Of a stretch of DNA of 64,000 nucleotides, positions 32,790 to 43,946 are shown piece after piece. The translations under genes were made by a program, and so were the position numbers. The stretch is from assembly GCA_034359265.1 (NCBI GenBank), contig CP136895.1:40380001-40444000 (forward strand), given 5' to 3'. The DNA is from Canna indica (lineage: Eukaryota > Streptophyta > Magnoliopsida > Zingiberales > Cannaceae). The first letter of the stretch is position 1, and the number at the start of each line of letters is the position of its first letter. The notes below the pieces were generated by a model that was not told where the DNA came from, did not search any database, and saw nothing but the letters and a program-made list of their open reading frames with translations.

Positions 32790-35545
32790 ACTGATATCAA
32801 GATACTGATATAGTATCATGATACTTGATATATCAGTATCCTGATATCATGATACTGAATCCTAATATCAGTATCCTGATATCAGGATACTATTATAGAG
32901 ATAATGTGGAAATCAAGTATTTAGGTTAGGTGAATCATTCCACATTCTGATACATTTGTTTGACTATTTTGATATAATAGTAAATATGGGTGTTTTCTCT
33001 CTTAATTTTTCCTTTTCTTTTATAAATCACTCTGCTGGTTACTTATGTTGTGGCACGGAATCAATTTAATTGAATTTTATCTTGCGCATCCGGAGATTCT
33101 TCTTTCCTTCATCTTTCTTGTGTAGCTACACTTTGACGCCAGCTGCTGATGTAAGCAAAGGAGATCGAACAATTCAAGTTGTTTAATCTGGAGTTAAAGA
33201 TTAGGTGAATTAATTCTGTTCTTATTTTTAGGATGTTAGTGGATGAATAACAAGGTTTATGTTCATTTGAAGTTAAGTTTCAATTTAATTATTTTCAGTA
33301 GCACTAATGTGCATATATTATTTACCATAGAAAAGGGGCAACAACTTGTTTGCTTATTTGTTGTGAATGTGGGGTTGACACAAGCACTATAGTTGATGAA
33401 TGAGAAAACATATACAGTTTGCTAGTTGGAGAGAGTTAATTTTCTCTTTTCTGGTTTTTGGCTAACAGCGATGGGATGGAAACTTACTGCAAGTTATAGA
33501 TAAAATAATAATGTTTTTTGTTATCACATTTCATTTTCATGCTTCATAGTAGTAAGTTGCTTTAAGCTGTTGATAGCTTCTAGTTTGACTGGTCTTATGA
33601 GTTAGAATGAATCACTTAATTACTGATTTTTGTTCATTTACATGAGCATAGTAGTAAGAAACTATTTTCTCACTTTCTAGATATTTGAGCTCTATTGCTT
33701 AATAGGATATTCTGATGGTTGTCAAGAGACAATTTTGCTGTACTTGTATTGTGATGTGTTTGTTGCTCATTTTCTCTAATATGTTGGTGCCATGGTTAGG
33801 TGTTTGGTCTGCTAGATAACATATTCACCCAGATGATGTTGTACCTGCTATTCATGAGTTCAAATAGCACCATGCAAACTTTCTATTGTTTTAATATGAT
33901 GAAATTGATACTACCCTACTTTTGTGCTGCCTTCTGTGGTCATATGCCTAGCACTATGTCACCTCTTTCTCCTTTCTCCATACATCGCTAATGGTCAAAA
34001 CCTGAGGGATGTAGTTTAAGCAAGACAATCTACATCCTATGACAATATTACTCAAAAAAATGTGATTATTGGCATATTAGTATAAAGGCTTATACTGATA
34101 TGAATAAAGGCTTACAATTATATGCCTTTTGATGTGTTTATAATTCAAAATTACATGGATAACTTGAACAAATCATTGTCAGCTATAGGCAAAAGTATAA
34201 TGATAGCATGAACAAATCTCTAGTCCATTTTGATGTATCCTGATATCAGGATACTTTACTCATATCAGTATCCTGATATCAGGATACTGATATAGTGTCC
34301 TGATATCAGGATACATATTAATATTGATGTTGCTATAGGCAAATGGATACTGATATTGATGTATCCTGATATTAGGATACTGATACATGATATATCTGTA
34401 TCCTGATACATATCAGTATCCTAACTGATATTAGGATACTCATATCAGTATCCTGATATCTATCAGGATACTCATACATCAAGTATCAGTATCCTGATAG
34501 ATATCAGGATACTGATATTGATGTATCCTGATATCAAGATACTCATATCAGTATCCTGATATTACTGATACCTGATATCAGGTATCAGTATCCTGATATT
34601 ACTGATACCTGATATCAGGTATCAGTATCCTGATATTACTGATACCTGATATCAGGTATCAGTATCCTGATATTAGGATATATATCAGTATCCTGATATC
34701 AGGATACTCATATCAGTATCTTGATATTACTAATACCTGATTCGGGTATCAGTATCCTAATATTAGGATACATATCAGTATCCTGATATCAGGATACTGA
34801 TACTTGATGTATTAGTATCCTAATAGATATCAAGATACTGATATGAGTATATCCCTTTTCCACCATTGACAATTCATACTTACTAGTATATCCCTTGGGA
34901 TGTGCATCCTATATAAATCATTCCAATATCCCTTGGTCTATTGTGACAATTGAAATGACTAGTCTTACCAATTATGCACTGATAATTTTGAAGTAGGTAG
35001 ACTTATAGGCGACATCTTCTTGGAAGCTGATACATGTTGCAAGTGTTACCTACAATAATCAGGCAAATTCTAGGAGCTCCTGCTACCAATTTCAGACAAT
35101 TGATTACTAAGTTGCCACCTTTCATACCCTTATCACAGTCAATTGCAACACAAGTAAGATTTCTCATGAATGAAGAAACTCTAATTGTTGTCCACTGATC
35201 AAGTGAGATATACATAATTGAGTATGTTGTTTTTTACTTATTGCTTCTGGAATTTGGATGATCATTTTACAGGTGTTTGTTATTGCATTGGTGCATTGAA
35301 ATATCATTTCTTAATAGTATAAGTTCCATTCTAGATCATAATAAATCAAATATAGGTCAAGACATATCAGGACATATCACTAACAGGTCAAGTGTTTGAT
35401 ATTGATGTATCTTGATATCAGGATACTCATATCAGTATACCTAATATCAAGATACATTTCAATATCCTGATATTAGGATAATGATACTTGATATATAGTA
35501 TCCTGACTGATATGAAGATTTAGTATCCTGATATCAGGATACTCC
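32790..35545. repeat. Palindromic repeat field between the two CACTA2 genes
   Basis: Clusters at 32790-32895, 34235-34850 and 35400-35545 are made almost entirely of CAGTATCCTGATATCAGGAT palindromes and truncated or shifted versions. The densest stretch includes a 37-base unit repeated three times (about 34555-34680). Between the clusters, 32900-34230 and 34860-35400, is ordinary AT-rich sequence with no recognisable gene. The field is placed between the transposase gene and the TNP1-like gene, in what would be intron or spacer. It could be a local expansion of protein-binding motifs or a simple hairpin satellite; the sequence does not decide this. Confidence 0.85.
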
Positions 35546-35639
35546 ACATTATTAGTTTAAATATGACAATGAATAGCTACTTAAACTAAAAATTAAAAAG
35601 TTTTCTATGATTTATGCAGTGAGATGATACAAGGAAGTG

Positions 35640-37849
35640 ATATGGACTTTCCACTACAATCAAAGTCAAGCAAAGAGTTAGCGGCCAAGCATTACAAAAT
35701 TAAATGAGAAAAGATTGAACATAATAAGAAAAATTCAAAGAGTCAACCTGGAAACAAACATATTGTGCTGAAAAGGTATGCTTCGGAGGCCAATAAGAAG
35801 AATATCAATGTGCAAGAGAGAGGAAAAACACCATATGAAAAGCCAAAGGATGCAGTCCCCACTCGACCTAGTGTTTCTACTATGAGACAGGCCATTTCCA
35901 ATGATATTTAAGATAAAGGAAAAAAACCAATTAATGCAGCCATCACTAAACCCACATCGTCTACTCAAAAGTTCCTTCCAATTCCAATACAAGATCTTCT
36001 CAAATGCAACAACAAAGACCAACCATTCAAGATCAAAGATCTACCCAAGTGCAGCATCAAAAAAGGTCAACCATTCAAGATCAACAAAGAGAAGTTAACC
36101 ATAAGCAATGAGATGGGTATGCAACAAAGAAGACAAAGACTGTACCTTTGTGTCCATCAATGTCAGTGGTTGAATATCGTGAGAAGATGGGTATGCAAGT
36201 GCTAGAAGAAGAATGTAGAGACATGGACCAAGTTGAGGAAGAACACAATATACTTGATGAGCTGGAAGAGGAAGCAAATGTTGAGGAAGAGCACAATATA
36301 CCCAATGAGCTGGAACACGATACATCTGAAGGTATATTATGTCATTATATGTAATTCTATAATTAGCTTATGTTTAAAACATTATTGTTATGTCAATTAG
36401 GAATACCAAAAAAGAAAGCAAGAGGGAAGACAATGTGCTACAAAATTCATGGAAGACCACTAGAGGAGCGACAAGAAATAATTTTCAATAGTGAAGCATA
36501 ACCAGTTGGGCCCAATGAGAAAGCTATTTCAGACTTGAGTTAATTTTTAGGAACTGTGGCACAAAATTCAGATTGGTGTCCCTTGATTTACACCAATTGG
36601 AAGGCCATACCAAATAAGGATGACATATGGAATTATATCAATGTATGCTAGTTTTTTATATTGTTCATTTACATTTGTATGTCAATATTAATGCTTGTTT
36701 TGCTTCACTTTGTAGAAAAAATTTATCCTTCCAGAAATAGGAAAATGGGTTGTATTCACAATTATGGATGAAGCTTGGAGGAAACACAAATCAAAAATCA
36801 AAAAGGAATATTTTGACAATTACGCAACAAACAGCGAGAGGATAAAAAATCGTCCTACAGACATTCCTCTCAAACACTTCAAGCAAACGATTGATTATTG
36901 GAGCTATGAACCCATCCAAGTAAGTAGCTTTGATTATAATAATATATTGTTTGCTACAGTTATGGTGTTAGGGTTTCAAATAAAATTGTAGTATAAACAA
37001 GCTTTTTTTTTTATATGGTGATGCATTGATACTTCTAAATTTTTTCTAGTTGCATATATTAGTCTCTTTGTTATTGATGTAGGATATGTGCCAACAAAAT
37101 AGATTTAATAGATCACAGCAAAAATGGAGGCATCGGATGGGCAATAAAAGATTTTCTGTAATAAAAGATAAATTGGTAATATTTTTTTGCATAAACATAT
37201 TCATATTTTGAATTTTAAAGTAATATCGATATTATGTTTTAACTCATTCTTGTGATTTATAAAGCATGCTCAGAAGAATGAAGAACCCAGTCAAGTTGAG
37301 ATGTTTTTTGAAACTCGAACTAAGGACGGAAAAGCCTTAGATGATGAAACCGAAGAGGCAATTGTGAGTTTTTCTTTTAGCTATTGATTTACTTAATTAT
37401 TTTTTATTATCACTAACATTATTAAATGTACATTTTAGGAAAAACTTAAAACCATGGTTGAGCATGATGGGAAACTTATTGCTGAGGCCTTTCAAACTAT
37501 ATTTGGGAAAGAGAAGTCGGGGAGGGTGCGTTGCTATGGAGGAACAATTACATCTACAATCTTTAAAAAAAATAAAAAAATGGCAGCAATGCAGAAAAAA
37601 CATGATCATGAGGTGAAATCTATGAAGGAGCAACATGAAAAAGTGGAAGAGAGACAAGCAATAATGATAGAGAAACAAAACCAGATGCAACACCAAATGC
37701 AAGGAATGCAATCTCTTTTGAAGACATTTATTGCACAAGCGAACCCAGATTTGGACATAGAGGCTATAACAGCTTTGTTGGCACCACCAACTACTCCAAG
37801 GGATGCCAATAGCATCTTTGGTTCTTCCACTTCCACACATCTTTTGTAG
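35640..37849 (+). pseudogene. TNP1-like gene of CACTA2 (Transposase_24 family), six exons
   Basis: Exons read as: about 35640-36331 (low-complexity Lys/Asn-rich start and an acidic Glu-rich repeat), 36401-36642, 36716-36919, 37083-37175, 37265-37363 and 37439-37849. All introns have GT...AG ends. Exon two carries the family signature (CYKIHGRPLEERQEIIFNSE, VGPNEKAISDLS, DWCPLIYTNWKAIPNKDDIW); exons three and four go on with ILPEIGKWVVFTIMDEAWRK and WRHRMGNKRF. The last exon is a Lys/Glu/Met/Gln coiled coil ending in STSTHLL. Proteins of this family bind the subterminal repeats and help the transposase. Two CAA-to-TAA type stops lie in exon two (about 36498 and 36540) and one stop near 35908, so the gene is dead, but the splice sites are intact. 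The true start was not determined. Confidence 0.87.
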
Positions 37850-38112
37850 TGAAATGAACTTATCAAAACAAAATAAACATCAACAAGATGCGGGATTTGG
37901 TAAGGAAATGCTCGTTTGCTACAAATCAAATGCTTTAAATAGCAACATACATTTAGAAATCATGAACATGTAATGGGTTTATCCAATGAACTAAGCAAGC
38001 ATCTTAATCATAAGGAAGGATGCAAATTAATAAACCTCAGGTGAACAAATTGAAGAAAACTAAATAAGGTCAATGTTTAAATTGAAGAAACTCTAGCCGC
38101 CGGCTAGGGTTT

Positions 38113-38153
<41 letters not shown>

Positions 38154-38461
38154 ATGGCGAGGGGCGGTGCAGGTGGGCGATGGCAAGAGGGCGGCAGTGT
38201 GTAAGAGAGAGAGAGAGAGAGAGCAGGGGAGTATCGGCGGTGCAAAAGACGACGGCGGCGGCAAAACCTTGATGAGTGAGAGCTAGAGGGCGAGTGATCG
38301 AGTGCGGAAGCGGGGAAGAAAAGAAATAGAGCGGGGGGGGGAGAAAATAAATCGAGCGGGGAAGAGCAGGCTAAGTGATCAAGCGGGGAAGAAAAGAAAT
38401 AGAGCGGGGAGGGGCGGGGAGAAAATAAATCGAGCGGGGAAGAGCGGGGAAGAAAAGAAAT
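37850..38461. repeat. GA microsatellites and GC-rich short repeats at the end of CACTA2
   Basis: (GA) runs lie at 38115-38150 and 38204-38222. From 38310 to 38460 a unit of the type GAGCGGGGAAGAAAAGAAATA is repeated with variation. On the minus strand the section around 38080-38110 reads like the 5' leader of a plant gene (ACCCTAGCCGGCGGC), but no coding region follows. Minus-strand frames here are low-complexity Ser/Leu/Pro and are not accepted as genes. The expected CACTA 3' terminus was not found. Confidence 0.65.
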
Positions 38462-39476
38462 AGGTACTTTCACACCCGGAAGTATCCACCTTCACATTGA
38501 GTGAGCTTTCCCACCTCAATTCCTAAGAACAACTCCTAATCTAGTTTTATACAAGTGAATTTGCACCTTAAACAACAAGGTTACCACCAACTAGCTAGAC
38601 CCTACGCAAGGTCTATTACACGATCAAATTGATACAATCAAAAGCAAACCAAAAGCACTTTAATCACAAGAAGAGAGAAAAAGGACTTATCACAATAGAA
38701 TCACCTCTTCTTGTTGAGCCTAGCAAGCTTGAATGACCATCCAATGATGAGCACATGAGAATGAGGGATCAAGGGCTAGGTTTGGAAGATTTGATCAAGA
38801 GAAATCTTAGAAGATACTTAGGATCACTCTTTTTGACTTTAAGGCATCAACAACAGGCTATGAGAAAGTTTTTGGTGGGTATTTATAACACCCTAACTCA
38901 AGGTATTGTCAACGGGCATTTTTCTGCCCGTTGGCTACGCCTGATCGCTTGTCGGTCGATCGTTGATATATCGACCAACAAATCGACCGCCCAAGCGATC
39001 GCGGCAATCTGCAGCTTTTGGGCACACTTCAGTCAATCGACTGGTCGACCGGATTGGCTACTGCCAATTTTTCACCACATTTGGTCGATCGATCGATCGA
39101 CCGAATTGGCTACTGCCAATTTTCTACAACATTCGGTCAACCGACCGATTGACCGAAGTCAACCAAACTTGGGCTGGAAATTTTTTCTTTAGATCTTCTC
39201 ATTGCGCGCTTTGTTTCCGGGTTTCGCCCTTTAGCATGCGTCAACTTGGAAAGCTTTCCATATGTTCTTTCGATTCATCCAAGACGTCTTTGGTGCACGC
39301 ATCGAACTCTTGTGAGTTGTCGTATCGGATATCGCAAAACGTAAAGCTGACTTTTGTCTTGTATCAAACCTGCGACCTTTAGGCTTCAAGAACTCGGTTA
39401 GATAAATTAGGTATGTTATCATCAAAATAATCATGAAGAGAACAGAGCACGAAGGAAAGAAAACCTTCGACCAACA
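38462..39476 (-). repeat. F-type LTR, right portion
   Basis: Read on the minus strand it starts TGTTGGTCGAAGG at 39476 and runs to AGTACCT at 38462. It overlaps the left F LTR piece by about 80 bases (from AGGTACTT to CTCCTAAT), then continues beyond the point where that piece is cut. Together the two pieces would make an LTR of about 1.3 kb. A palindrome cluster with GTCGACCGATT and ATCGATCGATCG lies at 38945-39165. Whether it is the other half of the same LTR or a separate copy is open. Confidence 0.75.
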
Positions 39477-40258
39477 TCCGAGATCAACCTCGACCCATTC
39501 GGAGCAACATCCCAATGAGATTACCGGGTGACATTATCACCATTTCTTCCTCATCCTACAATATATACATACATGACACGCCTCAGGTAACCTATATAGT
39601 GTTTGGTTGGATGGAACAAGTGACACAACATGCCTCACTTGTCCCCTTATTTGGTTATAGCTTATTGACAAGGAATAGGTGGGTCATAAGGAATAGGTCG
39701 GCCTCGAGGGAGGGTATACAGCCTGTTTTGTATTCTTCTTGAGCAGACCTTGTTGTCATATCCTTTACTTGCGTGAGTTGTGTTTCCTCGTCTCTTGCGC
39801 CTTGGTATGGCGGCTTATTAGTAATCATGTGACACCCTTCCTGCAGCGCCCTTCGGTTGGTTTTTGCCTTTTCGATTCAAGGGAGTAATCATGATAGGGT
39901 AACGTTCCCTTGGTCCTTGTACGGTTTTTTGAAAAACCATAGTAAAGTGGATTTGATCGGATGATATTAACTTTGCAATGTTACTTTAGTTCGTTCGATG
40001 AGGGGTTCATCGCCTTTAAGGTAGACATGTCTCCTCTCGCTCTCCAAATTTTTCGCGCTTTCGGTGCCTTGGCCTTTCTTGGAGGTTTCCCTTAGTGGCA
40101 AACGAGTCTCTTTGGTTTCTCATCTTCTTCTGTTTCCAAGATCTTTGCTTAAGAAAATGACCTAGAGAAAAGTTGGGACCGCGTCAAAGGTGAGGACATT
40201 GAAGAGGGTAGCTAACCCTTACTCATGGGTTTTTTCAAAGATACAGTAGGAAGGTTCG
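39477..40258. other. No recognisable feature
   Basis: Moderate-GC sequence between the F-type LTR and the gag-like fragment. No coding similarity, terminal repeat or tandem repeat was recognised. It may be part of the same old gypsy-type element as the fragment that follows. Confidence 0.35.
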
Positions 40259-40573
40259 ATGATGACCACTCTTGAGAGCATTCAATCCTTTTGGGATAAG
40301 GTGAAAATTTCATGTTGTGATAGCGAAGATTCTTTCAATTGTCTCCCTTGCTCTTCTTCAGACAGGATCTTCCATTGTGGAGAATATGGGTCCTTGTTTA
40401 TGGATCGAGTTTTGTTTGAGGAGCTTGGGGTTTGTCTACCCTTTACGGACTTCGAATGTGGGGTTCTGAACCAGGTGAATGTGGCTCCCTCGCAGCTACA
40501 TCCCAACAGTTGGGCGACCATCTGCTATTTTGAAATTTTGATGCGGTGCCTGAGTCTTGACCCGAGCCTTTGA
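40259..40573 (+). pseudogene. Gypsy-type gag-like fragment (Transposase_28-like)
   Basis: The frame reads GVCLPFTDFECGVLNQVNVA then PSQLHPNSWATICYFEILMR. The motif LPFTDFE...VLN.LNVAPSQLHPNSWA is common in plant proteins annotated as putative gypsy-type transposon (PF04195) and gag-like proteins. Only this piece of about 100 codons is present, before the LTR of element A. No pol belonging to it was seen. Confidence 0.55.
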
Positions 40574-40609
40574 CAATATATGTGTCTCTTATGGAACTTC
40601 TATTAAGGG

Positions 40610-41509
40610 CAGTTGAATAAGAAGTTGCAACTGCTACTAGAAGCACAATAAGAACCAAAACAAATGATCACATGCAAACACAAGAGGTTTGTTTATGCAG
40701 TTCAGAGACAAACCTATCACCTAATCTGCGGGGCACTCGCCGGACAAATGCTCAATCCACTCTCTATAAGTACAAAATAAGTCCTCTAGATTTCAAACCT
40801 GAAATCCGACTACAGTACTATAATGAACTGGAAATAACAAAAATATTATTTGTTATAACAAGTAAATACCAACTTGTCTCTCTATGACATCCCGGCCACA
40901 AAGTTTCATCCTCCACACAGCCTTGTGTTGTAGTGAGCTATCCACCTGAAACCAATCTTCTCCTGGAGATAAGAAATGTCTGCACTCAGCAGTCTGCACT
41001 CAGCATTCTCAACTCCTCTCGATAATTGACAATCCAATGTTAGCACATAGAGAGTTGCAGATCAGATCTTTCCATCGGATTTTATATGAGACAACCGAAA
41101 GACCTGAACCAATGTTGTTCATAACTATTTATTTAATGAACTCATCAGTTTAATAACCAACAGTCATCGGTTCAAAAACAAATAGACAACGTATAACTCC
41201 TAAAGACCATAAAGATCAAGGAGTAACGCTCGAAATATTTAAAGTAGTTATTCGGGCAAATAAAGAATAAATGATGATTAAAAGATCTCAGAGACAACAA
41301 GAAGAATCATCATTTAATAAAGCAGACCAAGAGTCATTATCTTTGTAGGACACAAAAAATTATCTTTCTACGCTGCATCTTTGACAAGAAAACCATAGGT
41401 TGTTGGAGCAGTTGAGACTGTCTTCAACATATGCAGAGTTCCTCATGGTTATGGCTGAGATCATTAACTTTTGCCAAATACAACCAACATACTAAGGCTA
41501 ACACTAACA
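40610..41509 (-). repeat. A 3' LTR (left boundary approximate)
   Basis: On the minus strand the LTR begins TGTTAGTGTTAGCC at 41509, right after the polypurine tract GCCAAAAAGGGAGA (41511-41525). Its other end is not fixed, since no second copy is in the window; the last plausible boundary is near 40613-40626, next to the gag-like fragment. Frames inside are short and not supported. Confidence 0.6.
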
Positions 41510-41524
41510 TTCTCCCTTTTTGGC

Positions 41525-42905
41525 TTATTTGGCAAAAACCCTACCTGTTATAGTCAATTTCAAAAAAGACAGATAGTAATAACAAGAGAAAAAATTCAGA
41601 CACAAGCACACTTACTGTTAAGATTTACCAAACCAGAAAAAAAAAATCCAGCCATCACTGAGTCACAACCATCACAAACATAACCACTACAGTCACAGAC
41701 AGGAGAAATACAACCAGACAATGCGTCTTCAAACCTGACTCGATCAAACAATATTTATCAGACACCCCATTTATTCAAACACCTAGACACCCCATCAATC
41801 TCCCCCTTTTTGGCCTAATAAGCCAAAGGAGAGAAAGTTGTCACTCAAAGCAGTCAGGACTAGATGAACCAGAGACCCTTCTAGTATGTAGAGAAGCAAA
41901 ACTTGCAAAACCAGCTGTGAAATATTCAAGAATCTTTTTCTCAATAGATATTACTTGCAGGTAGAGCTGAACCAAGGACACTTGTATTTTAAACAGATCA
42001 TCACGAATAGCTCTTTCAGTTATGGATGCAGGAGTCGGCTTTGTATGCAAGAGCTAAAGTTATGTCAGCAGCAGTTGGAACAGTGACTGTTTCAAGTCTT
42101 GTGTCAGCAGTCGTAACTACTTCAGATATAGTTTCAACTGTGACTGTCTTAGTCTTAAGAATTAGAGAAAACAAAATAGGTCTAGTCTTTCCTGAAATTG
42201 AGTCAAGCTCTTCATTAGCAACAACAAAGAAATAGTACCAATATTTACAAATTTTAGAAGAATCACCATAAAAAGAAATATTGACTTCATCTTTTACCCT
42301 CCCCCTTAGAAAATAATTCCTCCCCCACAGGGCTAGGAATTTTAGATAGGGATTTGAGGGTTATAGAGTCATACCTCTACCATTTCTTCTTAGAGCACGG
42401 TCAGAAGCTCTTTTCTTTGATTTCTTTCTCAGATGTTGACTTTGAGAGATAGAAGGTGAAGATATCTTATGAGAAGACATAACTGGAATATGTGTTTCTA
42501 TTTTCTCAAAAGGACTTGAAAACACCATTTCCTTTGCCAAAGAAGCATTCATCTCTTTCTCGAAACTCATCTTGCTAGTTTTGCATCCCATCATTGAAAC
42601 TTCGGATTAAATAGATAAGAGGTAGACAAGAGGATGACTGAAGATTGAATAAGACGGTTATTTTTCAGACCTTGAACTGAAATGCAACGTTAAGATAACA
42701 TAACTCAGGATATAAGTCTCATTTGTTTGGATCCTCATAAATAGCAGCCTCTCGCCGAAAAAATAAATGAGCAGTAAGAGAGGAATTGATGGGAAAAAAA
42801 TGTCTGAAACCATAATGAGGGAGAGTAAAAAGTAACTTTCAATGAATGAGGTAAGTTAAAAAATAATTGAAAGATTCTTCAATTATTCCACTCTCCCATA
42901 AATAC
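41525..42905 (-). pseudogene. Spacer between RNase H and 3' LTR of A with remnant frames
   Basis: Two minus-strand frames (42594-42361, starting MMGCKTSKMSFEKEMNASLA, and 42050-41841) are of normal protein composition but not recognised. A second purine block, read on the minus strand as GCCAAAAAGGGGGAGATTGA, lies at 41797-41815. In some plant copia groups (SIRE/Maximus) an extra or env-like frame sits in this position; that parallel is inference only. Confidence 0.4.
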
Positions 42906-43946
42906 TTATGTCACATGACACAAAGTCCTAGAGCATATCTCAACTGCTCAAACTTTTCTCCACTTAATGCCTTTGTGAAAATATTTGCAACCTACTTATT
43001 TGTAGAAATGTACTCCAATTGCAACTCCTTTCTTTCAACCAACTCCCTGATGTAATGAAAACGAATATCAATGTGTTTAGTGCGAGAATGCATAATAAGG
43101 TTTTTTGAGATATTTATAGCACTGGTATTATCACAGTATAGAATCATATCTTCCTATTTTAAACCATAATCCAACAACATATTTCTCATCCAAATAAGTT
43201 GTGTGCTGCAACTACCTGCTGCGAGGTATTATGCTTCTGCTAAAGAAAGAGAGATAGAGTTTTGTTTTTTACTTAACCAGACCATCAAATTTGTTCCAAT
43301 ATAGAAGCAGCCGCCTGATGTACTTTTTCTATCATCAATATTGTCAGCCCAGTCTGCATCAGTATATCCTACTAGACAGGGGTTAGAATCAACAGAATGC
43401 CAAAGGCCAAAATCCAAAGTACCTTTAACATATTTGAGAATTTGTTTGACCACCTGTAGATGAGACTCCTTTGGATTAGCTTGATATCTGGCACACAATC
43501 CAACACATAAGTCAGGTCTGCTAGCAGTCAGATACAACAAATTGTCAATCATACTTTTGTATACACTAGGATCAACACTTTTGCTTTTATCATTTTTACT
43601 CAATTTTTTATGAGTGGAGATAGGAGTTCTTACTGCTTGGAACTATCTAGACCAAACTTGTGAATAAGATTTCTTGCATACTTACTCTGAGAGATAAATA
43701 TGACATCTTTAGATTGCTTTACCTGAAGACTAAGAAAATAATTCATTTCTCCTACCATGCTCATTTCAAACTCAGATTTCATGTCTTCCACAAATTCTTT
43801 AACATAAATTTTAGAGGTTGAACCAAAAATTATATCATCAATATAAATTTGAACAATTACTTTTGAGACCCATTTCTTTTCGTGAACAAGGTCTGATCTA
43901 CTCTTCCTCTTTTGTAGCCTTTCAAGAGCAGGAACTGGGTGAGTCT
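42906..43946 (-). pseudogene. A: end of reverse transcriptase and RNase H
   Basis: Read on the minus strand: FLLLKGYKRGRVDQTLF just inside the B junction, then the catalytic YIDDIIFGSTS motif (about 43850-43818), GEMNYFLSLQVKQ, YLTASRPDLCVGLCARYQAN, the RNase H core GYTDADWADNIDDRKSTSGG, and an end near 42908 with IFTKALSGEKFEQLRYALGL. A frameshift lies close to the YIDD motif and another between 43603 and 43630. Stops interrupt RNase H after SLSLAEA. The joint with the 49218 side is restored if B and one AGTCT are left out. Confidence 0.88.

Larger units (their letters stand above)
26613..38461 (+). mobile_element. CACTA2: En/Spm-type transposon with both genes, 3' end not seen
   Basis: The 5' terminus CACTACTACATTTTGG at 26613 follows AAA. 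Then come subterminal repeats (26613-26880), a GC-rich unrecognised exon (26937-27340), a TNP2-like transposase gene (28869-31982), a palindromic repeat field (32790-35545) and a TNP1-like gene (about 35640-37849). This gene order, both on the plus strand, is the standard layout of plant CACTA elements. The complementary 3' terminus (a TGTAGTAGTG end) was not found. The element-like sequence stops at 38461, where an F-type LTR begins. Both genes are damaged, so the copy is not autonomous now. Confidence 0.8.

Noticed and set aside
38070..38473. Ser/Leu/Pro-rich minus-strand ORFs
   Set aside because: They come from GA microsatellites and GC-rich short repeats; composition is low complexity.
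39515..40258. Plus-strand ORF at 39515-39742 as a gene
   Set aside because: 75 codons, no recognised motif, no supporting context; treated as chance.
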